DNA of 64,000 bases from Rhizobium vallis (GCF_003985155.1 NZ_ML133688.1:496001-560000); one strand, 5' to 3'; positions 18,238 through 27,756 are shown, counted from the first letter of the stretch. Notes: generated from the letters alone by a model not told the origin. A program made the numbers and translations.

Positions 18238-18405
18238 TCCACTCTTCCGGCCGGTTCAATGGCCGCCATGTTGCTGCTGCGATCCTGCTGTTTCGCAGCT
18301 GATAACGCCGAAAAAACAACCATAGTCTCGAAGCCGTCTTGCTAACCGAACTCTTCCGGATTTCAATAGCAGCCATGTCGTTTCCACCACGAACGGAGGG
18401 GTTTT

Positions 18406-18636
18406 GTGGCCGATCTCGTCAAAGAATTGATATCAGGCGTCGTCGACAGCGTGCTGAAGGAAATCCTGAAGAAAACCACCGGTCGCGTCACGACGAAGCG
18501 TGGCAGGCGCAAGACGCGCCCCACGGCAACGACAACGGCCTCAAGCAAGACGACCTCCGCCAAGCGCAAACCTGCCCGCAAACAGGTCAGCAAGCGCCGC
18601 ACCGCCGCCGGCCGCAGCCGTCAGCGCCGCAGTTGA
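18406..18636 (+). CDS. Small histone H1-like basic protein
   Basis: A 76-residue protein: a short amphipathic N-terminal helix (residues 1-23, LVKELISGVVDSVLKEILKK) and a long tail made almost only of Lys, Arg, Thr, Ala and Ser (from about residue 27). The pattern resembles histone H1-like or AlgP-like C-tails, so nucleic-acid binding is likely by composition, not by homology. It starts with GTG at 18406, preceded by a strong GGAGGGG. A conserved start signal and sensible codon use support it as a real gene. No function can be assigned. Confidence 0.65.
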   Translation: MADLVKELISGVVDSVLKEILKKTTGRVTTKRGRRKTRPTATTTASSKTTSAKRKPARKQVSKRRTAAGRSRQRRS

Positions 18637-18737
18637 GGCATCATGAAATCAAAATAGAGCGCGTTGCGGATCGTCGGCCAACGAAAGAGCCGGCATCCCG
18701 CCTATGCGCCTCCGCAACGTCACCAGGGGCCTGAACC

Positions 18738-19559
18738 GTGAAACGCATTCTGAAGATCACTCTCGCGGCTATCATCGCGATCTGTCTCATTGCCGTGGCC
18801 GGCGTCTACGCCTTATCGGAGAGGCGCCTTGCCAGGAAGTACGACGTTGCGGCGACTGACTTCACGGTCAAGACGACGCTGTCTCCCGAGGAAGCAGAAC
18901 GGCGTGGCCGCACGTTGATGTGCGGCGGCTGCCATCGCGATGCCGGCAACGTGCTGGTCGACGAGCCGGGCGTCGGTCGTATCGTCGCGCCAAACTTGAC
19001 CCGCTTCGTGCCCATGTACAGCGACGCAGAGCTCGTGCGCCTCATCCGCCATGGCATCAAGAAGGATGGCACCGGCGTCTTCATCATGCCGGCAAGCAAC
19101 TTCGCGAATATTACCGATGATGATATGGCGGCGGTTGTCGCCTGGCTACGCAGTCTCAAACAGCTCCCCGACGCGGTGGATGGAACGACGCAATGGGGGC
19201 CGCTCGGTCGGATCGGCCTCGCGCTCGGCAAGGTCCCCTTTGAAGCCGATCTCGTCCCCGCCTCCATCACACCCGCCGCTGCGCGTCCCGCCGATATCGG
19301 CGATTATGCCTTCCGGACCGATTGCAGCCACTGTCACAATCTCGACACCGAGAAGCGGTCGGAAGTCTTCGTGGCGCCGGCGCTGCGGCCACTGGCGCAA
19401 TCCTATTCGCCTGCCGATTTCAAGGCGCTGCTGCGCACCGGCAAGGGTGTCGGCGGGCGCGATCTCGGGGTTATGACGCAGGTTTCGCAATGGGATTTCA
19501 ACCACTTCACCGATATCGAGATAGACCAGATTCAAGCCTATCTCGCCCGGCAACCGTAA
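18738..19559 (+). CDS. Membrane-anchored diheme cytochrome c
   Basis: A 273-residue protein with an N-terminal membrane segment (about 5-26) acting as signal anchor and two cytochrome c domains in the periplasm. Heme sites are CGGCH at 62-66 and CSHCH at 196-200. The Met of MPASNF near 117 is a likely axial ligand of the first heme and the GVMTQ Met late in the protein of the second. The layout resembles the cytochrome subunits of membrane alcohol, aldehyde or gluconate dehydrogenases. No dehydrogenase gene is adjacent, so its electron donor is unknown. It starts with GTG after AGGGG. Confidence 0.85.
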   Translation: MKRILKITLAAIIAICLIAVAGVYALSERRLARKYDVAATDFTVKTTLSPEEAERRGRTLMCGGCHRDAGNVLVDEPGVGRIVAPNLTRFVPMYSDAELVRLIRHGIKKDGTGVFIMPASNFANITDDDMAAVVAWLRSLKQLPDAVDGTTQWGPLGRIGLALGKVPFEADLVPASITPAAARPADIGDYAFRTDCSHCHNLDTEKRSEVFVAPALRPLAQSYSPADFKALLRTGKGVGGRDLGVMTQVSQWDFNHFTDIEIDQIQAYLARQP

Positions 19560-19703
19560 CGCGATGGCAACAATCCCGGCGGCGGCGGACCGGATTGGTC
19601 TTTTTTTGGTTCGGGCGGCTGGAATTCCTGCTGTCGCATGCTATCTAAAGGCAACGATTGAAACGGCGGGCCTTGAACCCGCCTGTTGAAAGGATCAGGT
19701 CCC

Positions 19704-20039
19704 ATGAGCGGCATTAACGAATTCATCGACAACGAAATCAAGAGCAACGACGTCGTCCTCTTCATGAAGGGCACGCCGCAGTTTCCGCAGTGCGGTTTCT
19801 CCGGGCAGGTCGTGCAGATTCTCGATTACATCGGTGTCGACTACAAGGGCATCAACGTGCTCGCCGATTCGGAAATCCGCCAGGGCATCAAGGATTATTC
19901 CAACTGGCCGACGATCCCGCAGCTTTACATCAAAGGCGAATTCGTCGGCGGTTGCGACATCGTCCGGGAAATGTTCCAGGCCGGTGAACTCCAGCAGCAT
20001 CTCCAGGAAAACGGCATCACCGTGCGCGGCGCCGCCTGA
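19704..20039 (+). CDS. grxD: Monothiol glutaredoxin, Grx4/GrxD family
   Basis: A 111-residue single-domain monothiol glutaredoxin with the CGFS active site at residues 30-33, preceded by [13 protein letters not shown] and followed by the glutathione-binding [20 protein letters not shown]. Such proteins hold a bridging 2Fe-2S cluster with glutathione and pass it to targets, often together with a BolA protein. The purL-linked bolA-family gene 6 kb upstream is its likely partner. AAGGA is 11 bases before the ATG. A hairpin follows the gene at 20046-20063. Confidence 0.95.
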   Translation: MSGINEFIDNEIKSNDVVLFMKGTPQFPQCGFSGQVVQILDYIGVDYKGINVLADSEIRQGIKDYSNWPTIPQLYIKGEFVGGCDIVREMFQAGELQQHLQENGITVRGAA

Positions 20040-20045
20040 TCGGTC

Positions 20046-20063
20046 ACCGGGCGACCGCCCGGT
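20046..20063 (+). terminator. Hairpin after grxD
   Basis: A stem ACCGGGC/GCCCGGT with a four-base loop, followed by TTCC. A second hairpin (GGCGCTGC/GCAGCGCC, 20089-20109) follows ahead of the first MFS gene. The U-tract is weak. Confidence 0.45.
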
Positions 20064-20134
20064 TTCCAAATCTGTTTCTCGAGTCCGAGGCGCTGCGGTA
20101 AGCAGCGCCTTGGCCTGTTTATGGGAATTTCATT

Positions 20135-21382
20135 GTGACAGATTCATCACAAGCCGTGTCCGCGGGCCGCCTGCCCATGGGCAAGCGTGAATTCATCGCG
20201 CTTGCCGCCTTCCTGATGGCCATCAATTCGCTCGCGATCGACATCATGCTCCCGGCCCTGCAGCAGATCGGCGCCAGCCTCGGCGTCGAAAGCGAGAATC
20301 ACCGCCAGTTCGTCGTTTCCTCCTACCTGCTCGGCTTCGGCTGCGCCCAGCTTTTCTACGGACCGCTTTCCGATCGCTTCGGCCGCCGCACGCCGTTGTT
20401 GATCGGCATTGTCATCTATATCGTTTCCGCCATCGGAATCGTTTTCGTTCCGTCCTTCGCCGGCTTGCTGGTCCTGCGCTTCATCCAGGGCATCGGTTCG
20501 GCCGCCACCCGCGTCATCACCATTTCTATCGTCCGCGATATTTATGGCGGCCGGCAGATGGCCGAAGTCATGTCGCTCATCATGATGGTCTTCATGATCG
20601 TCCCGGTGATTGCCCCCGGCACCGGCCAGGTCGTCATGTTCTTCGGCAACTGGCACCTGATCTTCCTCTTCATCGCCACCATGGCGACCGGTATCGCCGT
20701 CTGGGCCTACCTGCGACTGCCGGAAACCCTGCATCCCGCCAATGTCAGGCCCTTCACCGCTCGCTCGATCTTTGGCGCCTTCAAGCTGGTTCTGACCAAT
20801 CGCATCGCGCTCTGCTACACCATTGCCAGCACCTTCATCTTCGGTGCGCTGTTCGGCTTCATCAACTCCGCGCAGCAGGTCTATGTCGGCATCTATGGCC
20901 TCGGGGTCTATTTCCCCTTCGCCTTCGCCGGCGTCGCGATCTTCATGTCGCTGTCGTCCTTCTTCAATTCGCGCTTCGTCGGCAAGCTCGGCATGCGCCG
21001 CCTGTCGCACGGTTCGCTCCTCGGCTTCATCACCATCAACACCATCTGGCTGATCGTGCAGATGATGAGCACGGAGCCGATGCCCTTCGCCCTTTTCATC
21101 TCATTCTTCGGCCTTGCCATGTTCCAGTTCGGCTGGATCGGCTCGAACTTCAACTCGCTTGCCATGGAGCCGCTCGGCCACGTTGCCGGCACCGCCTCTT
21201 CCGTCCTCGGCTTCATGAGCACGGTCGGCGGCGCCATCATCGGCGCCGGCATCGGCCAGGCCTTCGACGGCACCGCGCTGCCGATGGTCGCCGGTTACTT
21301 CACCGTCTCGATCGTCGGGCTGATCTTCGTTCTGATCGCCGAGAAGGGCCGGCTCTTCCAACAGCATAATCCGGCCGTCTGA
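20135..21382 (+). CDS. Bcr/CflA-type MFS drug exporter, first copy
   Basis: A 415-residue major facilitator with about 12 helices. The Bcr/CflA group marks are AINSLAIDIMLPALQQIG at the end of helix 1, LGFGCAQLFYGPLSDRFGRR with the motif A loop, and FIQGIGSAATRVITISIVRD. Relatives export drugs such as bicyclomycin or sulfonamides. It starts with GTG at 20135. It forms a tandem pair with the next gene, 35 bases downstream, and the two share most motifs, so they arose by duplication. Physiological substrate unknown. Confidence 0.88.
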   Translation: MTDSSQAVSAGRLPMGKREFIALAAFLMAINSLAIDIMLPALQQIGASLGVESENHRQFVVSSYLLGFGCAQLFYGPLSDRFGRRTPLLIGIVIYIVSAIGIVFVPSFAGLLVLRFIQGIGSAATRVITISIVRDIYGGRQMAEVMSLIMMVFMIVPVIAPGTGQVVMFFGNWHLIFLFIATMATGIAVWAYLRLPETLHPANVRPFTARSIFGAFKLVLTNRIALCYTIASTFIFGALFGFINSAQQVYVGIYGLGVYFPFAFAGVAIFMSLSSFFNSRFVGKLGMRRLSHGSLLGFITINTIWLIVQMMSTEPMPFALFISFFGLAMFQFGWIGSNFNSLAMEPLGHVAGTASSVLGFMSTVGGAIIGAGIGQAFDGTALPMVAGYFTVSIVGLIFVLIAEKGRLFQQHNPAV

Positions 21383-21417
21383 ACGACCGGCCACTTTCGC
21401 ATACGGGATTTCACCAC

Positions 21418-22698
21418 ATGACGCCGCCGCATAAACAGCACCAGGAAAATCAGGGCTCCCGCCGCATCGGCATGGGTTTCGGCGAATTCGTCGTGACCAT
21501 CGCCATCATGACCGCCAGCATCGCCATGGCGATCGACAGCATGCTGCCGGCACTGCCCAATATCGGCCACTCCCTCGGCGTCACCAACACCAACGACGCG
21601 CAGCTTATCATCGGCGTCTTCTTCCTGGGCTTCGGATTCTCGCAGATATTTTTCGGCAGCCTTTCGGATACGTTCGGCCGCCGCAACATCTTGCTCGGCG
21701 GCCTCGCCTGCTATGTCCTCGGCATGTTTGCCGCCGCGGCAACCGGCAGCTTCGAAATGCTGCTGATCATGCGCTTCGTTCAGGGCGTGGGCGGCGCGGC
21801 CGTGCGCATCACCACGATGGCCATCGTCCGCGACTGTTTCGGCGGCCGCGAAATGGCCCGCGTCATGTCCTATGTTATGATCGTTTTCATGATCGTGCCG
21901 ATCGTCGCTCCGTCCGTCGGCCAGCTGATCATCATTTATGGCAACTGGCACTGGATCTTCATCCTGCTCGGCATCGTCGCCTCGATCCTGTTCGTCTGGG
22001 CTCTTCTCAGGCTGAAGGAATCGTTGCCGCCGGAAGAGCGCCTGCCGCTTTCGGTCAGCTCTGTCGTGGATGGTTTCAGGACCGTTCTCACCAACCGCAT
22101 CACCTGCGGCTACATGATCGGCCTCACCATGTTCACCGGCGTCATCAGCGCCTATGTGATCTCGGTGCAGCAGGTCTTCGGCGAAGTCTACGGCCTTGGC
22201 GACTGGCTGCCGATCGCCTTTGCCGCCACCGCCGGCGGCATCGCCGTCGCCAACTTCGCCAACGGCTTCTTCGTGCGTAAATTCGGCATGCGCCGCATCT
22301 CGCATGCAGCCTTGCTGATCTTCACAGCGCTGTCGGCTGCCGGCTTTTTCCTCTCGCTGGCGGCCAAGCCGGATTTCGCCGTCGCCTACGGCATCTTCTC
22401 GATCGTGCTGATGATGTTTGCCGTGATCGCCACCAATTTCACCGCCATCAGCCTCGAGCCGATGGGCAATCTCGCCGGCACGGCGACCGCCATCACCGGT
22501 TTCGTCTCGACAACCTTCGGCGCCATCCTCGGCGGCCTGGTCGGCCAGATGTTCAACGGCACGGTGCAGCCCCTCTTCGGCGGCTTCGCGCTCTTCGGCC
22601 TGGTAACGATCGCAGCCACCCTCTGGGCTGAGAACGGCAAGCTCTTCACCCATCCCGGCGACAGCCCGCAGCTCGATCCGGGTGCTGCGCATTTCTGA
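21418..22698 (+). CDS. Bcr/CflA-type MFS drug exporter, second copy
   Basis: A 426-residue major facilitator, paralogous to the previous gene. Matching motifs are MAIDSMLPALPNIGHSLG, FGSLSDTFGRRNILLGG, and FVQGVGGAAVRITTMAIVRD. Differences lie mainly in the N-terminal polar extension (HKQHQENQGSRR) and in loop lengths. It lies directly downstream in the same orientation, so the two are probably co-transcribed and might transport different compounds or form a functional pair. A GNAT acetyltransferase gene follows after 35 bases, which may belong to the same transcript. Confidence 0.88.
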   Translation: MTPPHKQHQENQGSRRIGMGFGEFVVTIAIMTASIAMAIDSMLPALPNIGHSLGVTNTNDAQLIIGVFFLGFGFSQIFFGSLSDTFGRRNILLGGLACYVLGMFAAAATGSFEMLLIMRFVQGVGGAAVRITTMAIVRDCFGGREMARVMSYVMIVFMIVPIVAPSVGQLIIIYGNWHWIFILLGIVASILFVWALLRLKESLPPEERLPLSVSSVVDGFRTVLTNRITCGYMIGLTMFTGVISAYVISVQQVFGEVYGLGDWLPIAFAATAGGIAVANFANGFFVRKFGMRRISHAALLIFTALSAAGFFLSLAAKPDFAVAYGIFSIVLMMFAVIATNFTAISLEPMGNLAGTATAITGFVSTTFGAILGGLVGQMFNGTVQPLFGGFALFGLVTIAATLWAENGKLFTHPGDSPQLDPGAAHF

Positions 22699-22733
22699 CC
22701 AAAGCCTGTCGGTCCGGTTCAAGGGGCATCCAG

Positions 22734-23207
22734 ATGAATGAGCGAATTCTGATCAGGCCTTATGGACCGGGCGACGCGGACGCGACGATCGAAATTTTCC
22801 TGTGCGCCATTCGCCAGGTTTCCTCGAAAGACTATTTGCCGGCTCAGATAGAAGCTTGGGCGCAGGTGGAGGATCGCGGCCTGTGGGCGGAGCGCAGGAT
22901 AAGCAGACCTGCCTGGATCGCGGAAATTGACGGAAAGCCCGTCGGCTTTTCTGATCTGACCAGCGACGGGTGCCTGGACATGATGTTCGTGCACCCTGAA
23001 TTCCAGGGGCTCGGAATTGCAAGCCGCCTATTGAGCCGGGTCGAGGAGGAAGCCCAGAAGCTGGGATTCAGGCGAATTTATGCGGAAGCCAGCCGAACCG
23101 CCCGCCCGTTTTTCGAGCGCAAAGGGTTTCGCGTGATAACGAAGCAAATCGTCGAGAAGCGTGGGCAAAGCCTGGAAAATTTCCTCATGGAAAAGCTCTA
23201 CGGCTGA
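22734..23207 (+). CDS. GNAT family N-acetyltransferase
   Basis: A 157-residue GNAT protein. The acetyl-CoA binding motif A is CLDMMFVHPEFQGLGIASRLLSRVEEEA, and motif B is ARPFFERKGFRVITKQ. The overall form resembles the YafP-type small acetyltransferases. It follows two drug-type exporters, so a detoxifying role is possible but only inferred. Codons are somewhat less G/C-rich than in its neighbours. It ends at a convergent terminator shared with the phosphatase gene. Confidence 0.88.
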   Translation: MNERILIRPYGPGDADATIEIFLCAIRQVSSKDYLPAQIEAWAQVEDRGLWAERRISRPAWIAEIDGKPVGFSDLTSDGCLDMMFVHPEFQGLGIASRLLSRVEEEAQKLGFRRIYAEASRTARPFFERKGFRVITKQIVEKRGQSLENFLMEKLYG

Positions 23208-23252
23208 TCCGCGGTAGCGGGAACAGGCCGGTGTCCTACCCGTGAAGGGACC

Positions 23253-23278
23253 GGCCGCAAAATCCGAACTTTGCGGCC
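23253..23278. terminator. Bidirectional terminator between GNAT and phosphatase genes
   Basis: A perfect nine-base inverted repeat, GGCCGCAAA and TTTGCGGCC, with an eight-base loop between convergent genes. Confidence 0.6.
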
Positions 23279-23291
23279 AGCCTTCATGTCT

Positions 23292-24116
23292 TCAGACGGT
23301 AAATACCTCACGCCGCAGCACATCCCATGACGCCTTGTCGGGCGCAATCAGCAGCCCGCCGTCGAGATGATGCGGCAGGTAGGGTGAGCCGTCGAAGCGC
23401 GCGGCATAGGCGCCCGCTTCCTGCGAGATCAAAGTGCCGGCAAGATGATCCCAGGGCATCAGCTTGTTGTACATGAGGTAATGCACGTGCCCGCCGGCGA
23501 AGGTACGGTATTCATGGGCCGCGCAGCGGTAGTTGGTCAGGAAGCGCACCTTGGCGAGATTGCCGAGGATCTCTGCGCGCTTTTCCTGAGGCAGGTAGCC
23601 GGTGGAGGCCATGCCGACCATCTGGTCGAGCGCAACCGGCTCGGCTGCGTGCAGCCGCTGCGCCTCACCATCCGGCCGCCGCAGCCACGCACCGCCGCCC
23701 TTTTCTGCCATCACCCAGTCGTCACCCATCGGATCGTAGATGATGCCGGCGACGGTCTCGCCCTTGGAAACGACGGACGCCATGACGCCGAAAGCCGGAA
23801 TGCCGGAAGCAAAATTGAACGTGCCGTCGACTGGATCGACGACGATGGCGAGATCGGCATGTTCGAGCCCGCCAAGCAGTGCCGGATCGGCAGCGACCGA
23901 TTCTTCGCCGAGGAACAGGGCTTCCGGCCAGAGCTTTGCCGCTTCCGCCTTGATCATCCGCTCGGCCTGCTCGTCGGCCTCGGTGACGAGGTCCGTTGCC
24001 TCGCTCTTTGCCCGCACATCATCCTGGCCAAGCCGGCGGAAGCGCGGGAGGATCTCCGCCTTCGCCGCGCGGCGCAGCAGGTCGGCAAGAACGGTCACGT
24101 CGACAGTCGCTGTCAT
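23292..24116 (-). CDS. Inositol monophosphatase-family phosphatase, copy 1
   Basis: A 274-residue Mg2+-dependent, lithium-sensitive phosphatase of the IMPase superfamily (which also includes histidinol-phosphatase and 3',5'-bisphosphate nucleotidase). Metal ligands are visible: LGEES (Glu 71-72), DPVDGTFNF (Asp 94, Asp 97) and a late MPWDHLAGTLISQEAG with WD. It starts 43 bases downstream of a paralogue in the same orientation. True substrate is uncertain; histidinol-phosphatase (HisN) members in Actinobacteria and rhizobia look similar. Confidence 0.88.
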   Translation of the reverse strand: MTATVDVTVLADLLRRAAKAEILPRFRRLGQDDVRAKSEATDLVTEADEQAERMIKAEAAKLWPEALFLGEESVAADPALLGGLEHADLAIVVDPVDGTFNFASGIPAFGVMASVVSKGETVAGIIYDPMGDDWVMAEKGGGAWLRRPDGEAQRLHAAEPVALDQMVGMASTGYLPQEKRAEILGNLAKVRFLTNYRCAAHEYRTFAGGHVHYLMYNKLMPWDHLAGTLISQEAGAYAARFDGSPYLPHHLDGGLLIAPDKASWDVLRREVFTV

Positions 24117-24158
24117 GTCAAATCCTTTTGGGTCCGGCCTTTCGAGAAAGGCCTCAAA

Positions 24159-24986
24159 TCAGATGCCGACGATCTCGCGGCGGATCAGCTGCCAGCTTTC
24201 CCTGTCGGGCGCGGAGATGATGCCGCCCGTGGTTTCGCCGGGTCGATAGGGCGTTCCGTCGAATTTCGCCGTATGGCCGCCGGCCTCCTGATGCGCGAGC
24301 ACGCCGGCCAGATGATCCCAGGGCATCAGCTTCGAATGCCCGATGAAATGCAGCTTACCGGAAGCGACCATCCAGTATTCGTGGGCCGAGCAATTGAAAG
24401 CGAAGGTCATCCGAGCCTTCGCCATGTTGGCGCAGATGCGTGAACGGTCCGGCTCGTCCATATGGCCCCATGACATGCCGCCGACCATCTGGTCCAGCGC
24501 CGCAGGCTCCGCCACCTTCAGCTTGCTCGACTGTCCGTCCTGCCGTGTTAGGAAGGTCCCCGCCCCTTTGATCGCCGTCACCGTGTCACCGAGAACCGGA
24601 TCGTGAATGATGCCGGCGACGGTCTCGCCCCTGACGGTGACCGCGAGTATTGTTCCAAAGACAGGAAGCCCGGCGGCGAAATTGAACGTGCCGTCGACAG
24701 GATCGATGACGAAGGCAAGTTCGGCATCGGCAAGTGCGGGCACTACAGACTTGTCAGCGTCATAGGCCTCCTCTCCGACGATGAGCGCTGCGGGAAAGCG
24801 CTCCTTCAGAGCGGCTGTGATCCTGTGTTCGGCAAGCAGATCGGCTTGCGTCACCAGATCGGTGGCCGAGGTCTTTTCCGAGACATCGGTGGCGCCGAGA
24901 TTGCGGAAGCGCGGCATGATCTCGGCTTGCGCCGCTTGCCTGACGCACTCGCCTAGGAAAAGAATATCCGTATCGGAAATAGTCAT
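24159..24986 (-). CDS. Inositol monophosphatase-family phosphatase, copy 2
   Basis: A 275-residue IMPase-superfamily protein, clearly paralogous to the next gene downstream. Metal-binding motifs are VGEEAY (Glu 72-73), DPVDGTFNF (about 95-103) and MPWDHLAGVLAHQEAGG. The start at 24986 is chosen by a moderate AAGGA and because the longer frame (to 25055) has unusual residues and repeats the MKD region. Tandem duplicates often diverge in substrate; one copy may act as histidinol phosphatase, the other on inositol phosphate, but the sequence does not decide this. The gene begins 47 bases downstream of ttcA on the same strand, so it may be read with it. Confidence 0.85.
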   Translation of the reverse strand: MTISDTDILFLGECVRQAAQAEIMPRFRNLGATDVSEKTSATDLVTQADLLAEHRITAALKERFPAALIVGEEAYDADKSVVPALADAELAFVIDPVDGTFNFAAGLPVFGTILAVTVRGETVAGIIHDPVLGDTVTAIKGAGTFLTRQDGQSSKLKVAEPAALDQMVGGMSWGHMDEPDRSRICANMAKARMTFAFNCSAHEYWMVASGKLHFIGHSKLMPWDHLAGVLAHQEAGGHTAKFDGTPYRPGETTGGIISAPDRESWQLIRREIVGI

Positions 24987-25032
24987 GCGAAATCTGTCCT
25001 TCATGCAATGAGGAGCCCGCATAGCCGGCCCT

Positions 25033-25905
25033 TCATGAAGGATCGGTGACGCCAAGGCTGGAAAAGTCGAAGAGTTTGGGATCGAGCAGGTGCGACGGGT
25101 TCACATGCGAAAGCGCCCGCAGCATCGTGTCCTTGCGGCCGGGCATGCGCCGCTCGATATCGGCAAGCATGTCCTTCATCGCATTGCGCTGCAGCCCGTC
25201 CTGAGAGCCGCAGAGATCGCAGGGGATGATTGGAAACTCCATGGCGGCGGCGAATTTCGCGAGGTCATCCTCGGCGGCATAGGCGAGCGGCCTCAGCACC
25301 ATCAGATCGCCCTCGTCGTTCAGAAGCTTCGCCGGCATCGAGGCAAGCCGTCCGCCGTGGAAGAAGTTCATGAAGAAGGTTTCGAGAATGTCCTCACGGT
25401 GGTGGCCGAGCACCAGCGCGTCACAGCCCTCTTCTCGTGCGACACGGTAGAGATTGCCGCGCCGCAGCCGTGAACAGAGCGAACAATAGGTCGCACCCTC
25501 CGGCACTTTTTCCTTCACGATCGAATAGGTATCCCGATATTCGATCCGGTGCCGCACGCCGATCTTCGTCAGATAATCCGGCAGTACGTGCTTCGGAAAG
25601 TTCGGCTGCCCCTGGTCGAGGTTGCAGGCGATCAGCTCGACCGGCAGCAGGCCGCGCCATTGCAGATCCAGCAGCAGCGCGAGCAGTCCATAGGAATCCT
25701 TGCCGCCGGAAAGGCCGACCAGCCAGCGCTTCTGCCCCTTCAGCATGTCGAAATCGTCGAAGGCCTGGCGCACCTGCCGCAGGAGCCGTTTGCGCAGCTT
25801 GTTGAAGGAGACCGAACGTGGTGCATCAGAAAACAGCGCATGGCCGATGCCGCCATCGGTTTCGCCGGCTTCCAGATCATCGGCGATGTCGGCTGCGATA
25901 TTCAT
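25033..25905 (-). CDS. ttcA: tRNA 2-thiocytidine(32) synthetase
   Basis: A 290-residue PP-loop ATPase that makes 2-thiocytidine at position 32 of certain tRNAs. The PP-loop is SGGKDS at 66-71, the cluster ligands are CSLC at 141-144 plus a later [14 protein letters not shown]ys, and the family segment [26 protein letters not shown] (in part) is intact. TtcA holds a 4Fe-4S cluster essential for activity. The protein is cytosolic. It lies in a minus-strand run with the phosphatase genes (downstream) and glsA (upstream). Confidence 0.95.
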   Translation of the reverse strand: MNIAADIADDLEAGETDGGIGHALFSDAPRSVSFNKLRKRLLRQVRQAFDDFDMLKGQKRWLVGLSGGKDSYGLLALLLDLQWRGLLPVELIACNLDQGQPNFPKHVLPDYLTKIGVRHRIEYRDTYSIVKEKVPEGATYCSLCSRLRRGNLYRVAREEGCDALVLGHHREDILETFFMNFFHGGRLASMPAKLLNDEGDLMVLRPLAYAAEDDLAKFAAAMEFPIIPCDLCGSQDGLQRNAMKDMLADIERRMPGRKDTMLRALSHVNPSHLLDPKLFDFSSLGVTDPS

Positions 25906-25965
25906 TGCTTCGTCCTATCGAAGATTCATGCTTGCCTTAGCAGAAAGCCCTTCGCCAACACAGTC

Positions 25966-26895
25966 TCAATCGCCGAAAACCGACCAGCCGGTGCGCGCTG
26001 CAAGCATTTCCAGCGCCACCGCGCCAAGCTGCGAATTACCGACCTTGTTCAAGCCCGGCGACCATACCGCGATCGAGGCGATGCCGGGCGCCACCGCAAA
26101 GATGCCGCCGCCGACGCCGCTCTTGCCGGGCAGGCCGACATGATAGGCGAAATCGCCGGAGCCGTCGTAATGGCCGCAGGTCAGCATCAGCGCGTTGATG
26201 CGCCGCGCCCGCTTCGGCGAGACCACGGAATGACCGGTCATCGGATTGCTGCCGCGCGCCGCCAGAAACAGTCCGGCACGCGCCAACTGCTCGCAGCTCA
26301 TCGCCAGAGCGCATTGATGGAAGTAGACGCCGAGCACATGGTCGACGGGATGGTCGAGATTGCGGTAGGCGCGCATGAAATTGGCAAGCGCGACGTTGCG
26401 GTATCCCGTCTGCGTTTCCGAGCGCGCCACCTTGTCGTCGATGGTGATCGATTCGTCATCGGCGAGATAACGCACGAAGCGCAGCAGCTCGCCGATCGCC
26501 TCGCGCGGCGCATGGCCGGCCATGACGACGTCGCTGACGGCGATCGCGCCGGCATTGATGAAGGGGTTACGCGGGATTCCGCTCTCATGCTCCAGCTGGA
26601 CGATCGAGTTGAAAGCCGATCCGGACGGTTCGCGCCCGACGCGCTTCCACAAGCTCTCGCCGACCTTGCCGAGCGCCAGCGTCAGCATGAAGACTTTCGA
26701 TATGCTCTGGATCGAAAAGGCGATGTCGGCATCGCCGACGCGGTAGATCTTGCCGTCGACAGTGACGATCGCCATGCCGAACTGCCGCGGATCGACCTTG
26801 GCGAGCTCGGGAATATAGTCGGCGACCTTGCCCTCGCCCACACGCGGCAGGATATCGCTGTAGATGCTATCGAGGGTCGCCTGCAAATCCGCCAT
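25966..26895 (-). CDS. glsA: Glutaminase A
   Basis: A 309-residue beta-lactamase-fold glutaminase that hydrolyses glutamine to glutamate and ammonia. The catalytic Ser-x-x-Lys is in [10 protein letters not shown] (Ser64, Lys67). Other motifs are [36 protein letters not shown] segment (residues about 84-115), NYRN-like region ([11 protein letters not shown]) and the C-terminal [18 protein letters not shown]. It starts with ATG after GGAGAG. In R. etli a glutaminase A has been studied as a thermolabile/thermostable pair; whether this is that gene cannot be told here. The rpsD terminator lies just upstream. Confidence 0.95.
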   Translation of the reverse strand: MADLQATLDSIYSDILPRVGEGKVADYIPELAKVDPRQFGMAIVTVDGKIYRVGDADIAFSIQSISKVFMLTLALGKVGESLWKRVGREPSGSAFNSIVQLEHESGIPRNPFINAGAIAVSDVVMAGHAPREAIGELLRFVRYLADDESITIDDKVARSETQTGYRNVALANFMRAYRNLDHPVDHVLGVYFHQCALAMSCEQLARAGLFLAARGSNPMTGHSVVSPKRARRINALMLTCGHYDGSGDFAYHVGLPGKSGVGGGIFAVAPGIASIAVWSPGLNKVGNSQLGAVALEMLAARTGWSVFGD

Positions 26896-26911
26896 CGCTT
26901 CTCTCCAGATA

Positions 26912-26943
26912 ACAAAAAAGCCGCCCGAAAGAGCGGCTTTTCC
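26912..26943 (-). terminator. Rho-independent terminator of rpsD
   Basis: On the minus strand a stem of AAAAGCCGCTC and GGGCGGCTTTT with a TTTC loop, ending in a TTTTTTGTT tract, 25 bases after the rpsD stop. Confidence 0.9.
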
Positions 26944-26967
26944 ATATGCGAAAACGCCTGGTGCTTC

Positions 26968-27585
26968 TTATCGCGAATAGAATTCGACGACCAGATGCGG
27001 TTCCATGACGACCGGGAACGGAACGTCGCTGAGCGTGGGAACGCGGCCGAAGGTGGCGACCATCTTGTTGTGATCGACTTCGATATAGTCGGGAACGTCA
27101 CGCTCGGCGAGGCTGACGGCTTCCAGAACGGTGACCAGCTGCTTCGACTTTTCGCGAACTTCGATGACGTCGCCGGCCTTGCAACGGTAGGAACCGATGT
27201 TGACGCGCACACCGTTGACGGTGACGTGGCCATGGTTGACGAACTGACGGGCAGCAAAGACTGTCGGAACGAACTTGGCGCGATAGACGATCGCGTCGAG
27301 GCGCGATTCCAGCAGGCCGATCAGGTTTTCAGACGTGTCGCCCTTGCGGCGGTCAGCTTCGGCGAAGATCGCGCGGAACTGCTTTTCGCGCAGGTCACCG
27401 TAGTAACCCTTGAGTTTCTGCTTGGCGCGCAGCTGCACACCGAAATCCGAAAGCTTGCCCTTGCGGCGCTGGCCGTGCTGGCCCGGGCCGTATTCGCGGC
27501 GGTTCACTGGGGACTTCGGACGGCCCCAGATGTTCTCGCCCATACGGCGGTCAATTTTGTACTTGGACGATTCGCGCTTGCTCAT
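26968..27585 (-). CDS. rpsD: 30S ribosomal protein S4
   Basis: A 205-residue primary 16S rRNA-binding protein of the 30S body. It begins [20 protein letters not shown] and shows the S4 RNA-binding domain ([29 protein letters not shown] in part, near residues 93-122). It lacks the Cys-rich zinc motif of C+ type S4 at the N-terminus. It starts with ATG 27585 after GAAAGGA; the frame extends further upstream without a credible start. Transcribed alone, with its own promoter and terminator, unlike enterobacterial rpsD in the alpha operon. Confidence 0.98.
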   Translation of the reverse strand: MSKRESSKYKIDRRMGENIWGRPKSPVNRREYGPGQHGQRRKGKLSDFGVQLRAKQKLKGYYGDLREKQFRAIFAEADRRKGDTSENLIGLLESRLDAIVYRAKFVPTVFAARQFVNHGHVTVNGVRVNIGSYRCKAGDVIEVREKSKQLVTVLEAVSLAERDVPDYIEVDHNKMVATFGRVPTLSDVPFPVVMEPHLVVEFYSR

Positions 27586-27756
27586 CGCATTTCCTTTCAA
27601 AGGTTTATGACGGTCTGTTGCCAAACCGCACGAAGGAAACACGCCCTCCTCTGATCTCTGCCGAGATCTGACAGGATGTTCCGGTTAGCGAACAGGAACG
27701 ATCCACGGGACATGTCAAATGAAACACCGGACATTGCTGCCCGGCGCTTGGCGCGG

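Noticed and set aside
25549..27654. A 701-codon open frame antisense to ttcA, glsA and rpsD
   Set aside because: It covers three secure genes and their spacers, including the rpsD terminator; composition artefact.
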